DNA of 64,000 nucleotides from CAZBDU01 sp964490725 (GTDB taxonomy: Bacteria > Spirochaetota > Spirochaetia > SZUA-6 > DRHE01), in contig CAZBDU010000016.1 of the NCBI GenBank assembly GCA_964490725.1, positions 19,110-83,109 on the forward strand, given 5' to 3'. This document shows positions 16,635 to 26,043 of the stretch, piece by piece. Position 1 is the stretch's first letter. Each line of letters begins with the position of its first letter. Both the position numbers and the translations under genes were made by a program. The notes under the pieces are model-generated. The model did not search any database. It was not told the DNA's origin and saw only the letters and a list, made by a program, of their open reading frames with translations.

Positions 16635-16663
16635 TTGACTCCTCCCCGCCGGTCCGGTATCAT
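16635..16663 (+). promoter_or_regulatory. Promoter of the iclR-xdh operon, leaderless type
   Basis: TTGACT at 16635-16640, 17-base spacer, TATCAT at 16658-16663. The ATG of the IclR gene at 16669 starts 6 bases after the -10 box, and no Shine-Dalgarno sequence precedes it, so a leaderless transcript is predicted. Confidence 0.7.
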
Positions 16664-16668
16664 TCCGT

Positions 16669-17466
16669 ATGCCCTCGATCGACAAGGTGCATCGCATCCT
16701 GGAGCTTCTCAGGCAGAACTACAGGACGGGGCTGTCGAACAAGGAGATCAGCCGGGCCCTGGGGATCCCCCCTTCCACCTGCTACCGGATCCTGGCCTCC
16801 CTGAGGAAGTACGACTACGTCTACCAGAAGCGGCCCGGGATGCGCTACTTCCTGGGATTCGTGCACCTCAGGTTCGCCGAGGCGGTGGTGGAAGGGATGG
16901 ACGTGGCGGCCCTCTGCCTGCCCTTTCTGGAGGACCTGCACCGGGAGACCGACGAGACCACCTTCTTCGCCCTGCTGAGCGGCAGGCACTGCGTGGTGAT
17001 GGAGATCTGCGGCCACACCAACACCCGGGTGTCCGTGGGCATGGGGGAGGTGATGCCGCTGCACGCCGCCGCGGCGGGCAAGGCCGTGCTGGCCTTCCTG
17101 CCGGAGAGGGAGCGGGTCGAGGTGCTGAAGGATCTGGACTATCCGGTCTACACCGCCCGGACCATCCGGGAGCGGGCCGCTCTCGAGGCCGAGCTGGCGG
17201 CGGTGCGGGCTACCGGCATGGCGTTCAACGAGGGGGAGTTCCACAATGGCATCAACGCCATGGCTACCCCCATCTTCGGCAGCGGGAACCGGGTGATCGG
17301 CTGCCTGGCGGTGGTGGGCACCTCGGTGGACCTGGACAGGGCCCAGATGGTGGAGTACGCGGAGGCGTTTCTGGACGCCAGCGTCGTGATCTCCGCCAAG
17401 CTGGGCGCGGAGTTTCCCCGGGAGATACTGGACCGGCAGCGGCAGAGGAAGGAGCAGGTTTCATGA
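16669..17466 (+). CDS. IclR-family transcriptional regulator
   Basis: 265 aa. The N-terminal winged HTH is at about 7-51 (KVHRILELL...LSNKEISRALGIPPSTCYRILASL). The C-terminal effector domain includes PLHAAAAGKAVLAFLP and GMAFNEGEFHNGINAMATPIF, the usual IclR ligand-pocket segments. It is the first gene of the molybdenum-hydroxylase operon and overlaps the next gene as ATGA, so it probably controls its own operon. The relative AllR senses a purine breakdown product, which fits the neighbours, but the effector here is unknown. Confidence 0.93.
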   Translation: MPSIDKVHRILELLRQNYRTGLSNKEISRALGIPPSTCYRILASLRKYDYVYQKRPGMRYFLGFVHLRFAEAVVEGMDVAALCLPFLEDLHRETDETTFFALLSGRHCVVMEICGHTNTRVSVGMGEVMPLHAAAAGKAVLAFLPERERVEVLKDLDYPVYTARTIRERAALEAELAAVRATGMAFNEGEFHNGINAMATPIFGSGNRVIGCLAVVGTSVDLDRAQMVEYAEAFLDASVVISAKLGAEFPREILDRQRQRKEQVS

Positions 17467-19910
17467 GCGGCAAGAGTTTTCACGTGCTGGGCAAGGACTT
17501 TCCGCGCAAGAACGGGGTGGCCCGGGTGACGGGCAGGGAGCTGTATCCATCCGACCTCACCCTGCCGGGGATGCTGTTCGGCAGGATCCTGCGCAGCCCT
17601 CACCCCCACGCACGGATCCGGTCCATCGACCTCAGCGAGGCGGAGCGGCTGGGGGCGGTCACGCTGAGCTTCGCCGAGGTGCCTCAGAAGCATTTCAACG
17701 TCCGCCAGGTCTCCGTGCCCCGCTCAACCTACAAGGACTGGCAGGTGCTGAGCGACCACGTCCGCCAGGTGGGGGACCCCTTTGGGGCGGTGGCGGCGGA
17801 GAGCGAGGAGCTGGCGGAGCGGGCGGCGGAGCTGGTCCGGGTGGAATGGGAGAGGCTTCCGGCCTACATGAGCGTGGAGGAGGCCCTGGCCGCCCGAGGG
17901 GAGCCGATCCACGACCGGGTGTATGTGGAGGACCGGGAGATCGCCATCGAGGGCAACATCGCCTGCACCCGGGAAGTCAGCGAGGGAGACGTGGAGGCCG
18001 GCTTCGCCGGGGCGGAGGTGATCGTGGAGAACGAGTTCGCCACCCCCAGGGTCTACCACGCCCAGATGGAGCCCAGGGCCTGCCTGGCCCGCCCGGAGCC
18101 CGACGGCGGCATCACGGTCTGGCCCTCCACCCAGGCGCTGCACAACACCCGCATCCTGCTGGGAGACCTCTTCGGCATTCCTCTGAACAAGGTGAACGTG
18201 GTGCTGGTTCCGGGGGGAGGGCATTTCGGCAGCGGCATCCACACCAACCCGGTGACCCTGATCACCGTGGCCCTGGCGCTGAAGGCAGGCCGTCCGGTGA
18301 AGATCTGCCAGAGCCGGGAGGAGGATCTCTACGACCACTGCCGCTATCAGACCCGCTACACCCTGAAGCTGGGGGCCCGCAGGGACGGCACCCTGGTGGC
18401 CGGAGAGATGAAGGCTACCGTGGACATCGGCTGCCACCACATCCAGGCGCTGGCCTTCCTGGGCGTGCTGGCGGGGTGGTGGCACAGCCTGTACCGCATG
18501 GAGAGCATGCGCTACCAGGGGGTGGCGGTCTACACCAACAAGGCCCCCACCTGCGCCATGCAGGGCTACGGGGCGCCGCAGGTCACCTTCGGGGTGGAAA
18601 GCAGCATGACCATGCTGGCCGAGCGGCTGGGGATGGACCCCCTGGAGCTGCGGCTGAAGAACTACGTCGGCCTGGGGGAGATCTTCTGGGGCCAGGGGCC
18701 CACCATCCGCTCCCTGATCCACTCCGACGGGGTGAAGGAGCTCCTGTCCCGGGGAGCGGAGATGATCGGCTGGCGGAACCGGCCGCAGGCCGGCTCCGGC
18801 GTCGGGCGCTACCGCAGGGGAATCGGCATGGCCCGGGGCTTCCATACCTCCGGCACCGGCGCGCCGGTGCCCGGGGAGGTGAAGGACTACACCACCGCCC
18901 AGGTGAAGGTGAACGAGGACGGTTCGGTGGACGTGCTCAGCGCCCTGATGGACCACGGCGGAGGCACCCTGGACGCCGCCGCCAAGCTGGTGGCCGAGGA
19001 GCTGGGGGTGTCCTTCGACCGGGTGGGGATCTCGCCGGCGGACACACGCTCCACCGGCTACGATGTCTGCACCCACGCCACCCGGGGGGTGTACTGCGGG
19101 GCCGGGGCCATCCTGGAGGTGGCGCAGGACACCAAGAAGATCCTGCTGGGGTTCGCTTCCCGCATCCTCGCCGCCCCGGTGGAGGCCCTCGCGATCGAAC
19201 CGGACCCGGAGTCCGGGCAGGGGGTGATCTACGTGGTGGGGATGCCGGAGAAGCGCATCACCATCGGCGAGGTGGCCGCAACCGCCATGAACAACGACTG
19301 GGGCACGGCCATCTCGGCGCGCAGCGTGCGCAAGGTCAACTGCCCGCCGGCCTACACCTCCTACTTCGTGGAGGTGGAGGTGGACGTGGAGACCGGGCAG
19401 GTGCGCATCCTGCGGGTGGTGGCCGGAAGCGACGCCGGCACGGTGATCAACCCGGCCCTGGCCAGGGGCCAGATCCACGGCGGCTTCTACCGCGGCGCCG
19501 GGATGGCGCTGGTGGAGGACACCGCCTACGAGGCCGGAGGGGGGCTTGCCAACCGCGGGCTGCTCACCGACTACAAGATGCTCGGCGCGGAGGACATCCC
19601 GGAGCCCGAGGACTTCCAGATCTTCTTCGCCCACACCTGGGAGCCCACCGGGCCCATGGGCGCCAAGGGCATCGGCGAGGCGGCGCTCAACCCGGTGCCC
19701 GCCGCGGTGGCTGCGGCCATCCAGAACGCCACGGGGATCTGGTTCACCAAGATGCCGATCCTGCCGGAGGAGATCGTCCGGGCCGTGCGGGAGGGGGAGG
19801 GCGCGACTTCCCGGCCGGCCCCCGCCCCAGCCAGACCGGAGAGGGAGGCCGCGCCGGTGGGGGCCCCCGGGGCGGCCGCCGGGCCGGAACAAGGGGGAAA
19901 ACGTGGCTAG
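17463..19910 (+). CDS. Xanthine dehydrogenase-family molybdopterin-binding subunit
   Basis: 815 aa catalytic subunit of a three-part molybdenum hydroxylase. Visible: the N-terminal hammerhead domain (RVTGRELYPSDLTLPGMLFGRILRSPHPHARI); Mo-pterin segments QGYGAPQ and GGGHFGSGIHTNPVT; and the catalytic glutamate in GAKGIGEAALNPVPAAV close to the C-terminus. The substrate cannot be read safely: xanthine or hypoxanthine fits the carbamoyl-handling neighbours, but other N-heterocycles or aldehydes are possible. The ATG overlaps the iclR stop. The last ~35 residues are a Pro/Ala-rich tail. Confidence 0.9.
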   Translation: MSGKSFHVLGKDFPRKNGVARVTGRELYPSDLTLPGMLFGRILRSPHPHARIRSIDLSEAERLGAVTLSFAEVPQKHFNVRQVSVPRSTYKDWQVLSDHVRQVGDPFGAVAAESEELAERAAELVRVEWERLPAYMSVEEALAARGEPIHDRVYVEDREIAIEGNIACTREVSEGDVEAGFAGAEVIVENEFATPRVYHAQMEPRACLARPEPDGGITVWPSTQALHNTRILLGDLFGIPLNKVNVVLVPGGGHFGSGIHTNPVTLITVALALKAGRPVKICQSREEDLYDHCRYQTRYTLKLGARRDGTLVAGEMKATVDIGCHHIQALAFLGVLAGWWHSLYRMESMRYQGVAVYTNKAPTCAMQGYGAPQVTFGVESSMTMLAERLGMDPLELRLKNYVGLGEIFWGQGPTIRSLIHSDGVKELLSRGAEMIGWRNRPQAGSGVGRYRRGIGMARGFHTSGTGAPVPGEVKDYTTAQVKVNEDGSVDVLSALMDHGGGTLDAAAKLVAEELGVSFDRVGISPADTRSTGYDVCTHATRGVYCGAGAILEVAQDTKKILLGFASRILAAPVEALAIEPDPESGQGVIYVVGMPEKRITIGEVAATAMNNDWGTAISARSVRKVNCPPAYTSYFVEVEVDVETGQVRILRVVAGSDAGTVINPALARGQIHGGFYRGAGMALVEDTAYEAGGGLANRGLLTDYKMLGAEDIPEPEDFQIFFAHTWEPTGPMGAKGIGEAALNPVPAAVAAAIQNATGIWFTKMPILPEEIVRAVREGEGATSRPAPAPARPEREAAPVGAPGAAAGPEQGGKRG

Positions 19911-20799
19911 CACCCGGGTCCTGACGAACGAGTTCACCTTCCACCGTCCCGCCACGCTGCAGGAGGCACTACACCTGCTGCGCGAAACGCAGGGGGCCAA
20001 GGTGCTGGCTGGCAGCACCGACCTGCTGATCCAGATGAAGATCGGCAAACAGCGCCCCAGCGCGGTGGTGCAGATCCTGGACATCCCGGAGCTTTCCGAG
20101 CTTTCGCTCGGCGCCCGGGAGGCCCGCATCGGGGCCGCGGTGCGCCTCTATCGCCTGGAGGAGGACGCGCGTCTCGGGGAGCTGTTCCCGGCCCTCCAGG
20201 AGGCGGTGCGAGCGATCGGCAGCGTCCAGGTGCGCAACATGGCCACCCTGGGCGGCAACCTCTGCAACGCCTCCCCCGGGGCGGACACCGCTCCGCCGCT
20301 GATCGCCTACGGCGCCGCGGCGGAGATCGCCGGCGGCGGGGGGGAGGAGACCCTCCGGGAGCGCCTGCCCCTGGAGGAGCTGTTCGCCGGGCCGGGGCAA
20401 ACCGTCCTGGGGCCCGAGCGGCTGCTGGCTGCGGTCATCCTGCCGGCGCCCCCCGAGGCGAGCGGGGCGGCCTTCCGCCGGCTGGGGCGCGTTTCCCTGG
20501 ACATCGCCAAGATCTCCGCCTCGGCGTACCTGGAGCGGCGGGGCGAGCAGGTGGCCGCGGCGCGGGTGGCCGTGGGCAGCGCGGCTCCCCGCCCGGTGCG
20601 GGCGGGCACGGTGGAGGCCGCCCTGGAAGGAAAGCCCTTCTCGGCCGCGCTGGCCCGGGAGGCGGCGGAGCGGGTGGAGGGGGACATTCACCCCATCACG
20701 GACGTGCGCTCCACGGCACGCTACCGGGTGGAGACAGCGGCGGTGCTGATCAGGGACTGCCTGCTCGAGGCCTGGCGCAGAGCGGGAGGCAAAGAATGA
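19903..20799 (+). CDS. Xanthine dehydrogenase-family FAD subunit
   Basis: 298 aa. FAD-binding segments are AGSTDLLIQMK near 35-45 and ATLGGNLCNASPGAD near 107-121; the C-terminal CO-dehydrogenase-flavoprotein domain ends the protein. The GTG at 19903 is chosen: AGGGGG lies 5-6 bases before it and the product begins at the conserved FTFHRPATLQEAL. It overlaps the large subunit by 8 bases and the iron-sulfur subunit as ATGA. It carries electrons from the 2Fe-2S centres to NAD or another acceptor. Confidence 0.92.
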   Translation: MASTRVLTNEFTFHRPATLQEALHLLRETQGAKVLAGSTDLLIQMKIGKQRPSAVVQILDIPELSELSLGAREARIGAAVRLYRLEEDARLGELFPALQEAVRAIGSVQVRNMATLGGNLCNASPGADTAPPLIAYGAAAEIAGGGGEETLRERLPLEELFAGPGQTVLGPERLLAAVILPAPPEASGAAFRRLGRVSLDIAKISASAYLERRGEQVAAARVAVGSAAPRPVRAGTVEAALEGKPFSAALAREAAERVEGDIHPITDVRSTARYRVETAAVLIRDCLLEAWRRAGGKE

Positions 20800-21305
20800 A
20801 GATACCCATCAGCTTGCACATCAACGGCCGGAAGGTTACCCTGGAGGTCGCCCCCAACGAGATCCTGCTGAACGTGCTGCGGGACCGCCTGCTGCTGACC
20901 GGGGCCAAGTACGGCTGCGGCCTGGGCGAATGCGGGGCCTGCACGGTGCTGCTGGACGGCCGGCCGATTCTCTCCTGCCAGACCCTGGCGGTGTCGGTGG
21001 CAGGAAGGCGGATCACCACGATCGAGGGCCTGGCCCCTCCCGGGGAGCTGCACCCGGTGCAGGAGGCCTTCCTGGAGCAGGGAGCCGTGCAGTGCGGGTT
21101 CTGCACCCCCGGCATGGTCCTGGCCTCTGCCGCCCTGCTGGAGCGCAACCCCGACCCCTCGCCGGCCGAGATCCGTTCAGCGCTGCGGGGGAACCTCTGC
21201 CGCTGCACTGGCTACGTTGGCATCGTGCAGGCGGTCCAGGTGGCGGCGCGCAAGCTGGCGGCGCGAAGGCCGGGGGCTCGCAGCAAGGTGGCGCCCGGCG
21301 CGTGA
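20796..21305 (+). CDS. Xanthine dehydrogenase-family 2Fe-2S subunit
   Basis: 169 aa. A plant-type ferredoxin cluster is bound by Cys-41, 46, 49 and 61 (CGLGECGAC), and the second cluster by Cys-100, 103, 135 and 137 (CGFC and CRC). All eight ligands are present, so the electron path is intact. A short Arg/Ala-rich tail follows. Confidence 0.95.
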   Translation: MKIPISLHINGRKVTLEVAPNEILLNVLRDRLLLTGAKYGCGLGECGACTVLLDGRPILSCQTLAVSVAGRRITTIEGLAPPGELHPVQEAFLEQGAVQCGFCTPGMVLASAALLERNPDPSPAEIRSALRGNLCRCTGYVGIVQAVQVAARKLAARRPGARSKVAPGA

Positions 21306-21343
21306 GGACGCCGGCTTCCAACAACTTCGAGAAGGAGCAGTCG

Positions 21344-22267
21344 ATGAGCTTTGCCGGACGGGACATTCTCAGCACCGAGGATCTTGGGCGGGAAGAGATC
21401 CTCACCATCATGCAGGCCAGCGAGAAGATGGAGCAGCTGGTCCGCAAGGAGCGCGTCTCCAGCCTCCTGGCCGACCGGCTGGTGGCGGTGATCTTCCTGG
21501 AACCCTCGACGCGCACGCGGCTGTCCTTCGAGACGGCGATCCAGCGCCTGGGTGCGCGCTGCATCACCGTGGCGGACCCCAAGAGCTCCTCGGCGGCCAA
21601 GGGAGAGAGCCTGGCGGACATGGCTCGCACCGTGGAGGGCTACGTGGACTGCATCGTCATCCGCCAGCCCCAGACCGGGGGCGCCCGGATCGTGGCGGAC
21701 GCCGTGGAGATCCCGGTGATCAACGGCGGCGACGGGTCCGGCCAGCACCCCACCCAGGCGCTGCTGGACCTGTACACCATCCGCCAGGAGAAGGGCACCC
21801 TGGAGGGGCTCAAGGTCGCGATGGTGGGGGACCTCAAGTACGGCCGCACCGTGCACTCCCTTTCTTACGCCCTGGCCCCCTTCAAGCCGCAGTACCTGTA
21901 CTGCGCGCCCTCGGAGCTTTCCATGCCGGGAGAGATCTCCCAGGCCATGCGCTCCCGGGGCATCCCCGTGGAGGAGACCCAGGACATCTCCCGGGCCCTC
22001 GATGCGGACATCCTCTACATGACCCGCATCCAGCGGGAGCGCTTCGAAGATCCCGCCCAGTACGAGCGCCTCAAGGGGAGCTACGTGCTCACCCGCGGGC
22101 TGGTGCAGAAGGGCAAGGCCGGCCTCACGATCATGCACCCCCTCCCCAGGGTGGACGAGATCGCCACCGACGTGGACGACCTGCCCGGGGCGGCCTACTT
22201 CCGCCAGGCCCACAACGGCGTCTATCTGCGCATGGCCCTGCTGGCCCTGGTGATGGGCAGGGCCTGA
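21344..22267 (+). CDS. pyrB: Aspartate carbamoyltransferase-type enzyme
   Basis: 307 aa. Carbamoyl-phosphate motif STRTR at 55-59, the loop SSSAAKGES at 81-89, GQHPTQALLDL and HPLPR are all present, which is the ATCase rather than ornithine pattern. No pyrI lies beside it. Within a hydroxylase operon that faces carbamate kinase, it may work in a catabolic direction, releasing carbamoyl phosphate from a ureido compound; ordinary pyrimidine synthesis remains possible. AAGGAG precedes the ATG at 21344. Confidence 0.88.
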   Translation: MSFAGRDILSTEDLGREEILTIMQASEKMEQLVRKERVSSLLADRLVAVIFLEPSTRTRLSFETAIQRLGARCITVADPKSSSAAKGESLADMARTVEGYVDCIVIRQPQTGGARIVADAVEIPVINGGDGSGQHPTQALLDLYTIRQEKGTLEGLKVAMVGDLKYGRTVHSLSYALAPFKPQYLYCAPSELSMPGEISQAMRSRGIPVEETQDISRALDADILYMTRIQRERFEDPAQYERLKGSYVLTRGLVQKGKAGLTIMHPLPRVDEIATDVDDLPGAAYFRQAHNGVYLRMALLALVMGRA

Positions 22268-22342
22268 GCGGGGCTCCGGCCTGCGGCGGCGGCAAGCCAA
22301 GACCGGAAGCCCTCGGCCGGGCAAGACGGGGGGTGTGCGCCC

Positions 22343-23530
22343 ATGCATGACATGCTGCGGGGGATCACGGTGGTCGACCTCTCACGGGTCCTGGCCGGGC
22401 CGTTCGCTACCATGATCCTGGGGGACCTGGGGGCCGAGGTGATCAAGGTGGAGCGCCCCGAGAGCGGGGACGATTCACGGGGCTTCGGTCCGCACGTGCG
22501 GGGGGAGAGCGCCTATTTCGCCAGCGTCAATCGCAACAAGCGCAGCATCACCGTCAACCTGCGCACTCCCCAGGGCGCCGGGATCGTTCGGGAGCTGGCG
22601 GCGAGCGCCGATGTGCTCGTGGAGAACTTCCGCCCGGGAACCACGAAGAAATGGGAGCTGGACTACGAGTCCCTGAAGCGGGAGAACCCCCGCATCATCT
22701 ACCTGGGCATCTCGGGGTTCGGGCGCACCGGTCCCTACGCGCAGAAACCGGCCTACGACGCCGTCATTCAGGCCATGGGCGGGATCATGAGCATCACCGG
22801 CCACGGTCCCGGGGAGTACACGAAAGTGGGGGCCTCCATCGCGGATCTCACCGCCGGCCTCTACGGAGTGATCGGCGTGCTGGCGGCCCTGCAGCAACGG
22901 GAGAGGACCGGCGTGGGGACCCTGGTGGACATCGGCATGCTGGACTGCCAGGTCTCCATCCTGGAGAATGCGGTTTCGCGCTTCTTCGCCTCCGGGGAGG
23001 TGCCGCAGCCCCTGGGCAACCGCCACCCCTCCATCGTACCCTTCGAGGCGTTCGCCACCTCCGACGGTCAGATCATGGTGGCCGCGGGCAACGACAGCCT
23101 CTGGGGCAGGCTCTGCACCGCCGCAGGCAGGCCGGATCTGGGCCGGGATCCCCGCTTCGGCACCAACGCCCTGCGGACAGCGAACCACCCGGCGCTGCAG
23201 CGGGAGCTGGCCGCCTGCTTCGCCGGGCGGACCACCGAGGAATGGGCGGGCATCCTGGACCGGGCGGGGGTGCCGAGCGGACCGATCAACACGGTGGACC
23301 GGGTGGTGGCCGACCCCCAGATCCTTTCCCGGGGGACCATCACGGAAGTGGAGCACCCGGTGATGGGCGCCTTCAAGACGGTGGGCTCTCCGGTTCATTT
23401 CGGATTGCGGCGGCCCGGGGATGACGCCCCGGCTCCGCTTCTGGGCCAGCACACCGAGGAGATCCTCCGCACCCGCCTGGGGAAGAGCCCGGAGGAGGTG
23501 GCCAGGTTGAAGAAGGAAGGAGTTGTGTAG
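22343..23530 (+). CDS. Family III (CaiB/BaiF) CoA-transferase
   Basis: 395 aa. Conserved segments: LSRVLAGPFATMILGDLGAEVIKVE at the N-terminus, NRNKRSITVNL, ENFRPGT, and the active-site aspartate Asp-139 in KPAYDAVIQAMGG. Enzymes of this family move CoA between acids such as formate/oxalate, carnitine derivatives or mandelate-like acids. The substrate here is unknown. It follows pyrB by 75 bases in the same direction and is probably in the same operon. Confidence 0.9.
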   Translation: MHDMLRGITVVDLSRVLAGPFATMILGDLGAEVIKVERPESGDDSRGFGPHVRGESAYFASVNRNKRSITVNLRTPQGAGIVRELAASADVLVENFRPGTTKKWELDYESLKRENPRIIYLGISGFGRTGPYAQKPAYDAVIQAMGGIMSITGHGPGEYTKVGASIADLTAGLYGVIGVLAALQQRERTGVGTLVDIGMLDCQVSILENAVSRFFASGEVPQPLGNRHPSIVPFEAFATSDGQIMVAAGNDSLWGRLCTAAGRPDLGRDPRFGTNALRTANHPALQRELAACFAGRTTEEWAGILDRAGVPSGPINTVDRVVADPQILSRGTITEVEHPVMGAFKTVGSPVHFGLRRPGDDAPAPLLGQHTEEILRTRLGKSPEEVARLKKEGVV

Positions 23531-23537
23531 GGCGGCC

Positions 23538-24025
23538 ATGAAGGAGAGGATACGGGAGCATTTCAAGGAGCTGGTGGGGATCCCGGCGGTGTCCGGAAGG
23601 GAGCAGGGCGTGGTGGTCCGCTACCTGCGCGACAGGATGGCGCCTCTGGCGGACGAGGTGAGCGTCTCCACCATCGGCAATCTGAGCGCCCGGCGCCGGG
23701 GCCGGCCTGCCGCTTGCGGACGGGACCTCCCCGGGGCATGGCGTTCTCGGTGGCCAGCGACCGGGTGCAGGAGATGATCGAACGGGAGGCCCAGCGGCGC
23801 AAGATCCCTCTTCAGCGGACGGTGCTGACGCAGCAGAGCTACGCCACCGACGCCACCTCCGTCCCCTGGTCCGGTACGGGGGTGCCTGTCGCGATCCTGG
23901 CCGTGCCGAGGCGCTACGCCCACTCGCCGGTGGAGGTGTTCAGCCTGGACGATGCGGCCCGGTCGGCGCAGATCGTCCTGGGGCTGGTCGAGCACAACGG
24001 TGAGGTGCCCCTCGCCTTTCTATAG
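23538..24025 (+). pseudogene. M42-family aminopeptidase, internally deleted
   Basis: The first ~55 residues (MKERIREHFKELVGIPAVSGRE...) match the N-terminus of M42 glutamyl/deblocking aminopeptidases. A second frame, entered near 23,700, gives the C-terminal part: SVASDRVQEMIEREAQRRKI, YATDATSVPWSGTGVPVAILAVPRRYAHSPVEV. About 200 middle residues are missing, and with them most metal ligands and the catalytic glutamate. A large deletion plus frame change has destroyed the gene. Confidence 0.8.
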
Positions 24026-24028
24026 ACT

Positions 24029-24514
24029 CTATAGACGCCTGGAGCGTTCCAGGTAGCGGCGCACGAAACGCTCTTGGTCGCGGGTCTCCAGGGCGTCGCG
24101 CCGGCTGCGGACGTAGCCGATCGCCTCGGCGGCCTCCAGGCCCAGCAGACGCCCGGTGAGGCAGCAGAGCACCAGCCCCGTGCGTCCCACCCCGGCGTAG
24201 CAATGGACGCACACGGGACTGCCGCCGTAGATGCGCGCGAGCAGGGTCTCCATCAGAGCGTCGAATTCCGGCAGGTCCTGGGGGATGCCGAAATCGGAGA
24301 TGGGGAAGTAGTGCCACTCCAGCCCCGCTTCCCGGCAGACCTTCTCCAGGCCCGCTGCCGCGCCGGTCAGGGACACCAGGACTCGCACTCCCTGCCCGTA
24401 GAGGTGCTGCAGATCTCTCTGAACGTTGATCCTGTCCTGGCTCAGGGAGCCCCCGGGGAGGGCCATACCGGCCAGCTTGCCGGGCACCACCCAGGAGAAA
24501 TTGGCCGGGCCCAC
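24029..24514 (-). CDS. Dual-specificity/tyrosine phosphatase-like protein
   Basis: 161 aa. The P-loop HCYAGVGRTG carries nucleophile Cys-105 and Arg-111; the general-acid loop is probably SDFGIP with Asp-74. The overall pattern (NFSWVVPGKLAGMALP, LVSLTG, WHYFPISDFG) matches small cytosolic phosphatases of the dual-specificity class. The GTG at 24514 has GGAAG 6 bases upstream and lies 22 bases after the GltS-like stop, so it is probably co-transcribed with that carrier. The substrate is unknown. Confidence 0.8.
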   Translation of the reverse strand: MGPANFSWVVPGKLAGMALPGGSLSQDRINVQRDLQHLYGQGVRVLVSLTGAAAGLEKVCREAGLEWHYFPISDFGIPQDLPEFDALMETLLARIYGGSPVCVHCYAGVGRTGLVLCCLTGRLLGLEAAEAIGYVRSRRDALETRDQERFVRRYLERSRRL

Positions 24515-24536
24515 TACAGCTTCCGGTTCCGCCGGC

Positions 24537-25949
24537 TCACGCCGCCTTCTTCCAGAAGATCGAGGTGTTCTTGAAGGCTCTCTCCTTGGACATGATGACG
24601 TAGGAGACCGTAACGAACACCAGGTACACAAGAAGAATCCCCAGGGTGATCCAGTAGTAGACCGGGTTGCCGCTCTGGTGGCCGTAGGCGGGCAGGTTCA
24701 GCATGAGGATCAGCGGGATGGACAGGAGGAAGATGATGCCGGAGGAGTACATGTAGTCCGCCGCCACGGGGCTTTCAAACTCGGGATCCAGCACCCGCAG
24801 CAGCGCCAGTCCGGTGCTGGCCGTGCCCGTGCAGGCCCCGTAGACCATCATGGCGCGGTAGAACTGGTGGTCCTCGAAGATGCGCGAGGTCATGGCCAGG
24901 ACGGTCACCACGACCATGATCCCCCCCAGGGTGCTGATCCCGACGATGGGAAGCCAGTAGCGAGAGACCACCACGAGGGAAATGGCCCCGATCGAAGCCG
25001 CCACCAGCACGTCCACGGAGGCGCCGGAGATGCGGGTGAGGCTGCCGCTGTCCAGAACGTGGCCGAAGCCGGCGCCGTCCGCGATCTTCTTCACCGCCAT
25101 CGCCACCAGCGCGGCGAAGGCGAAGGAGATCCCCCACAGGTTGACCGCCAGGTCCCGTCCCGCCGAACCGGCAAGCGAGAGCAGGGAGGTGAGCCCCTGA
25201 AGCAGGAGATAGGTGAGCAGGTACACCCCCAGGACCACGGCGAGGTTGAAGGACATTGCGTCGATCGCCTCGGTCTCGGTGGTGAGCCTGGCCCCCACCG
25301 GCTTCTCCGCCTTCCGGTCGTAGACGCCGATGCGAATGCCCCGCCCGCGAAAGCGGGCGATCTGGCCCTCCTCCATCCAGCCGCGGCGGATGCCGTAGTT
25401 GATCAGGAAGACCCCGCCGAAGCAGGCCCACAGGAAGCCCAGGGCCGCGAAGGTGAGGCCTACGTTTGCGGCGCTTTCGAAGCCGAACCGCTCCCACCCC
25501 CTGCCGATGGCGAAGGACTGACCCGGTCCCAGGCCGTAGCCCAAGGGCAGAAGCAGGCCCAGACTGGGGAAGAGGTTGGGCAGCACCGTGGCGATGAGGA
25601 GGAAGGTCAGGCCGAAGCCCAGCAGCGCCTGGAAGGTGTACTGGGAGACGATGGCGATGGAGGTGGAGAAGATGCGGCGGAAGGCACCCCTGCCGGGGCT
25701 TTTGCGCAGGCTCATGGCGATGAAGGAGATGCTCAGCAGGTGGTAGACCAGGTTCTCCAGGCCCCCCGTGGCGAGCCCGAGCCGCGGCGCCAGGAAATTG
25801 TAGAAGGGGAGGAGGATGAATCCCGCCGTCAGGGCGTTGGGGATGAGGTAGCGCTGAAAGAAGGAAACCTTCGCCCGGATCAGCGTCGCAATCAGCAGCG
25901 CCAGGGAAATCAGACCGAGATCTATAAAGATCGTCCAGGAGAAGTTCAT
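24537..25949 (-). CDS. GltS-like sodium/glutamate-type symporter
   Basis: 470 aa, with about eleven hydrophobic helices. The N-terminal half carries FQRYLIPNALTAGFILLP and the pore-like GYGLGPGQSFAIG; the second half carries TGTASTGLALLRVLDPEFESP. These resemble the inverted repeats of the GltS/ESS family. It probably takes up glutamate or a related acid with sodium. GGAGG lies 5 bases before the ATG at 25949, and the promoter is clear. Confidence 0.82.
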   Translation of the reverse strand: MNFSWTIFIDLGLISLALLIATLIRAKVSFFQRYLIPNALTAGFILLPFYNFLAPRLGLATGGLENLVYHLLSISFIAMSLRKSPGRGAFRRIFSTSIAIVSQYTFQALLGFGLTFLLIATVLPNLFPSLGLLLPLGYGLGPGQSFAIGRGWERFGFESAANVGLTFAALGFLWACFGGVFLINYGIRRGWMEEGQIARFRGRGIRIGVYDRKAEKPVGARLTTETEAIDAMSFNLAVVLGVYLLTYLLLQGLTSLLSLAGSAGRDLAVNLWGISFAFAALVAMAVKKIADGAGFGHVLDSGSLTRISGASVDVLVAASIGAISLVVVSRYWLPIVGISTLGGIMVVVTVLAMTSRIFEDHQFYRAMMVYGACTGTASTGLALLRVLDPEFESPVAADYMYSSGIIFLLSIPLILMLNLPAYGHQSGNPVYYWITLGILLVYLVFVTVSYVIMSKERAFKNTSIFWKKAA

Positions 25950-25973
25950 CGGCACCTCCAGGGATAGGGACTC

Positions 25974-26002
25974 ACTATAGCCGGGGCGGAAGCGGAAATC
26001 AA
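25974..26002 (-). promoter_or_regulatory. Promoter of the gltS-like/phosphatase operon
   Basis: On the minus strand: TTGATT (26002-25997), 17-base spacer, TATAGT (25979-25974). The predicted start is near 25967, giving an 18-base leader that contains the GGAGG of the carrier gene. Confidence 0.7.
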
Positions 26003-26043
26003 GGCGCGCACCCCCATCGGCCCCTCCGCCGCCCGGGGAGGCC

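Noticed and set aside
17724..20129. Long minus-strand open frame (about 800 codons) across the hydroxylase genes
   Set aside because: It lies antisense to three well-conserved genes, has His/Gly/Arg-rich text without domains, and is the usual by-product of GC-rich codon use.
24000..24040. CTATAGACTCTATAGAC direct repeat as an insertion-site duplication
   Set aside because: Too short and in direct contact between two convergent genes, with no mobile element nearby.
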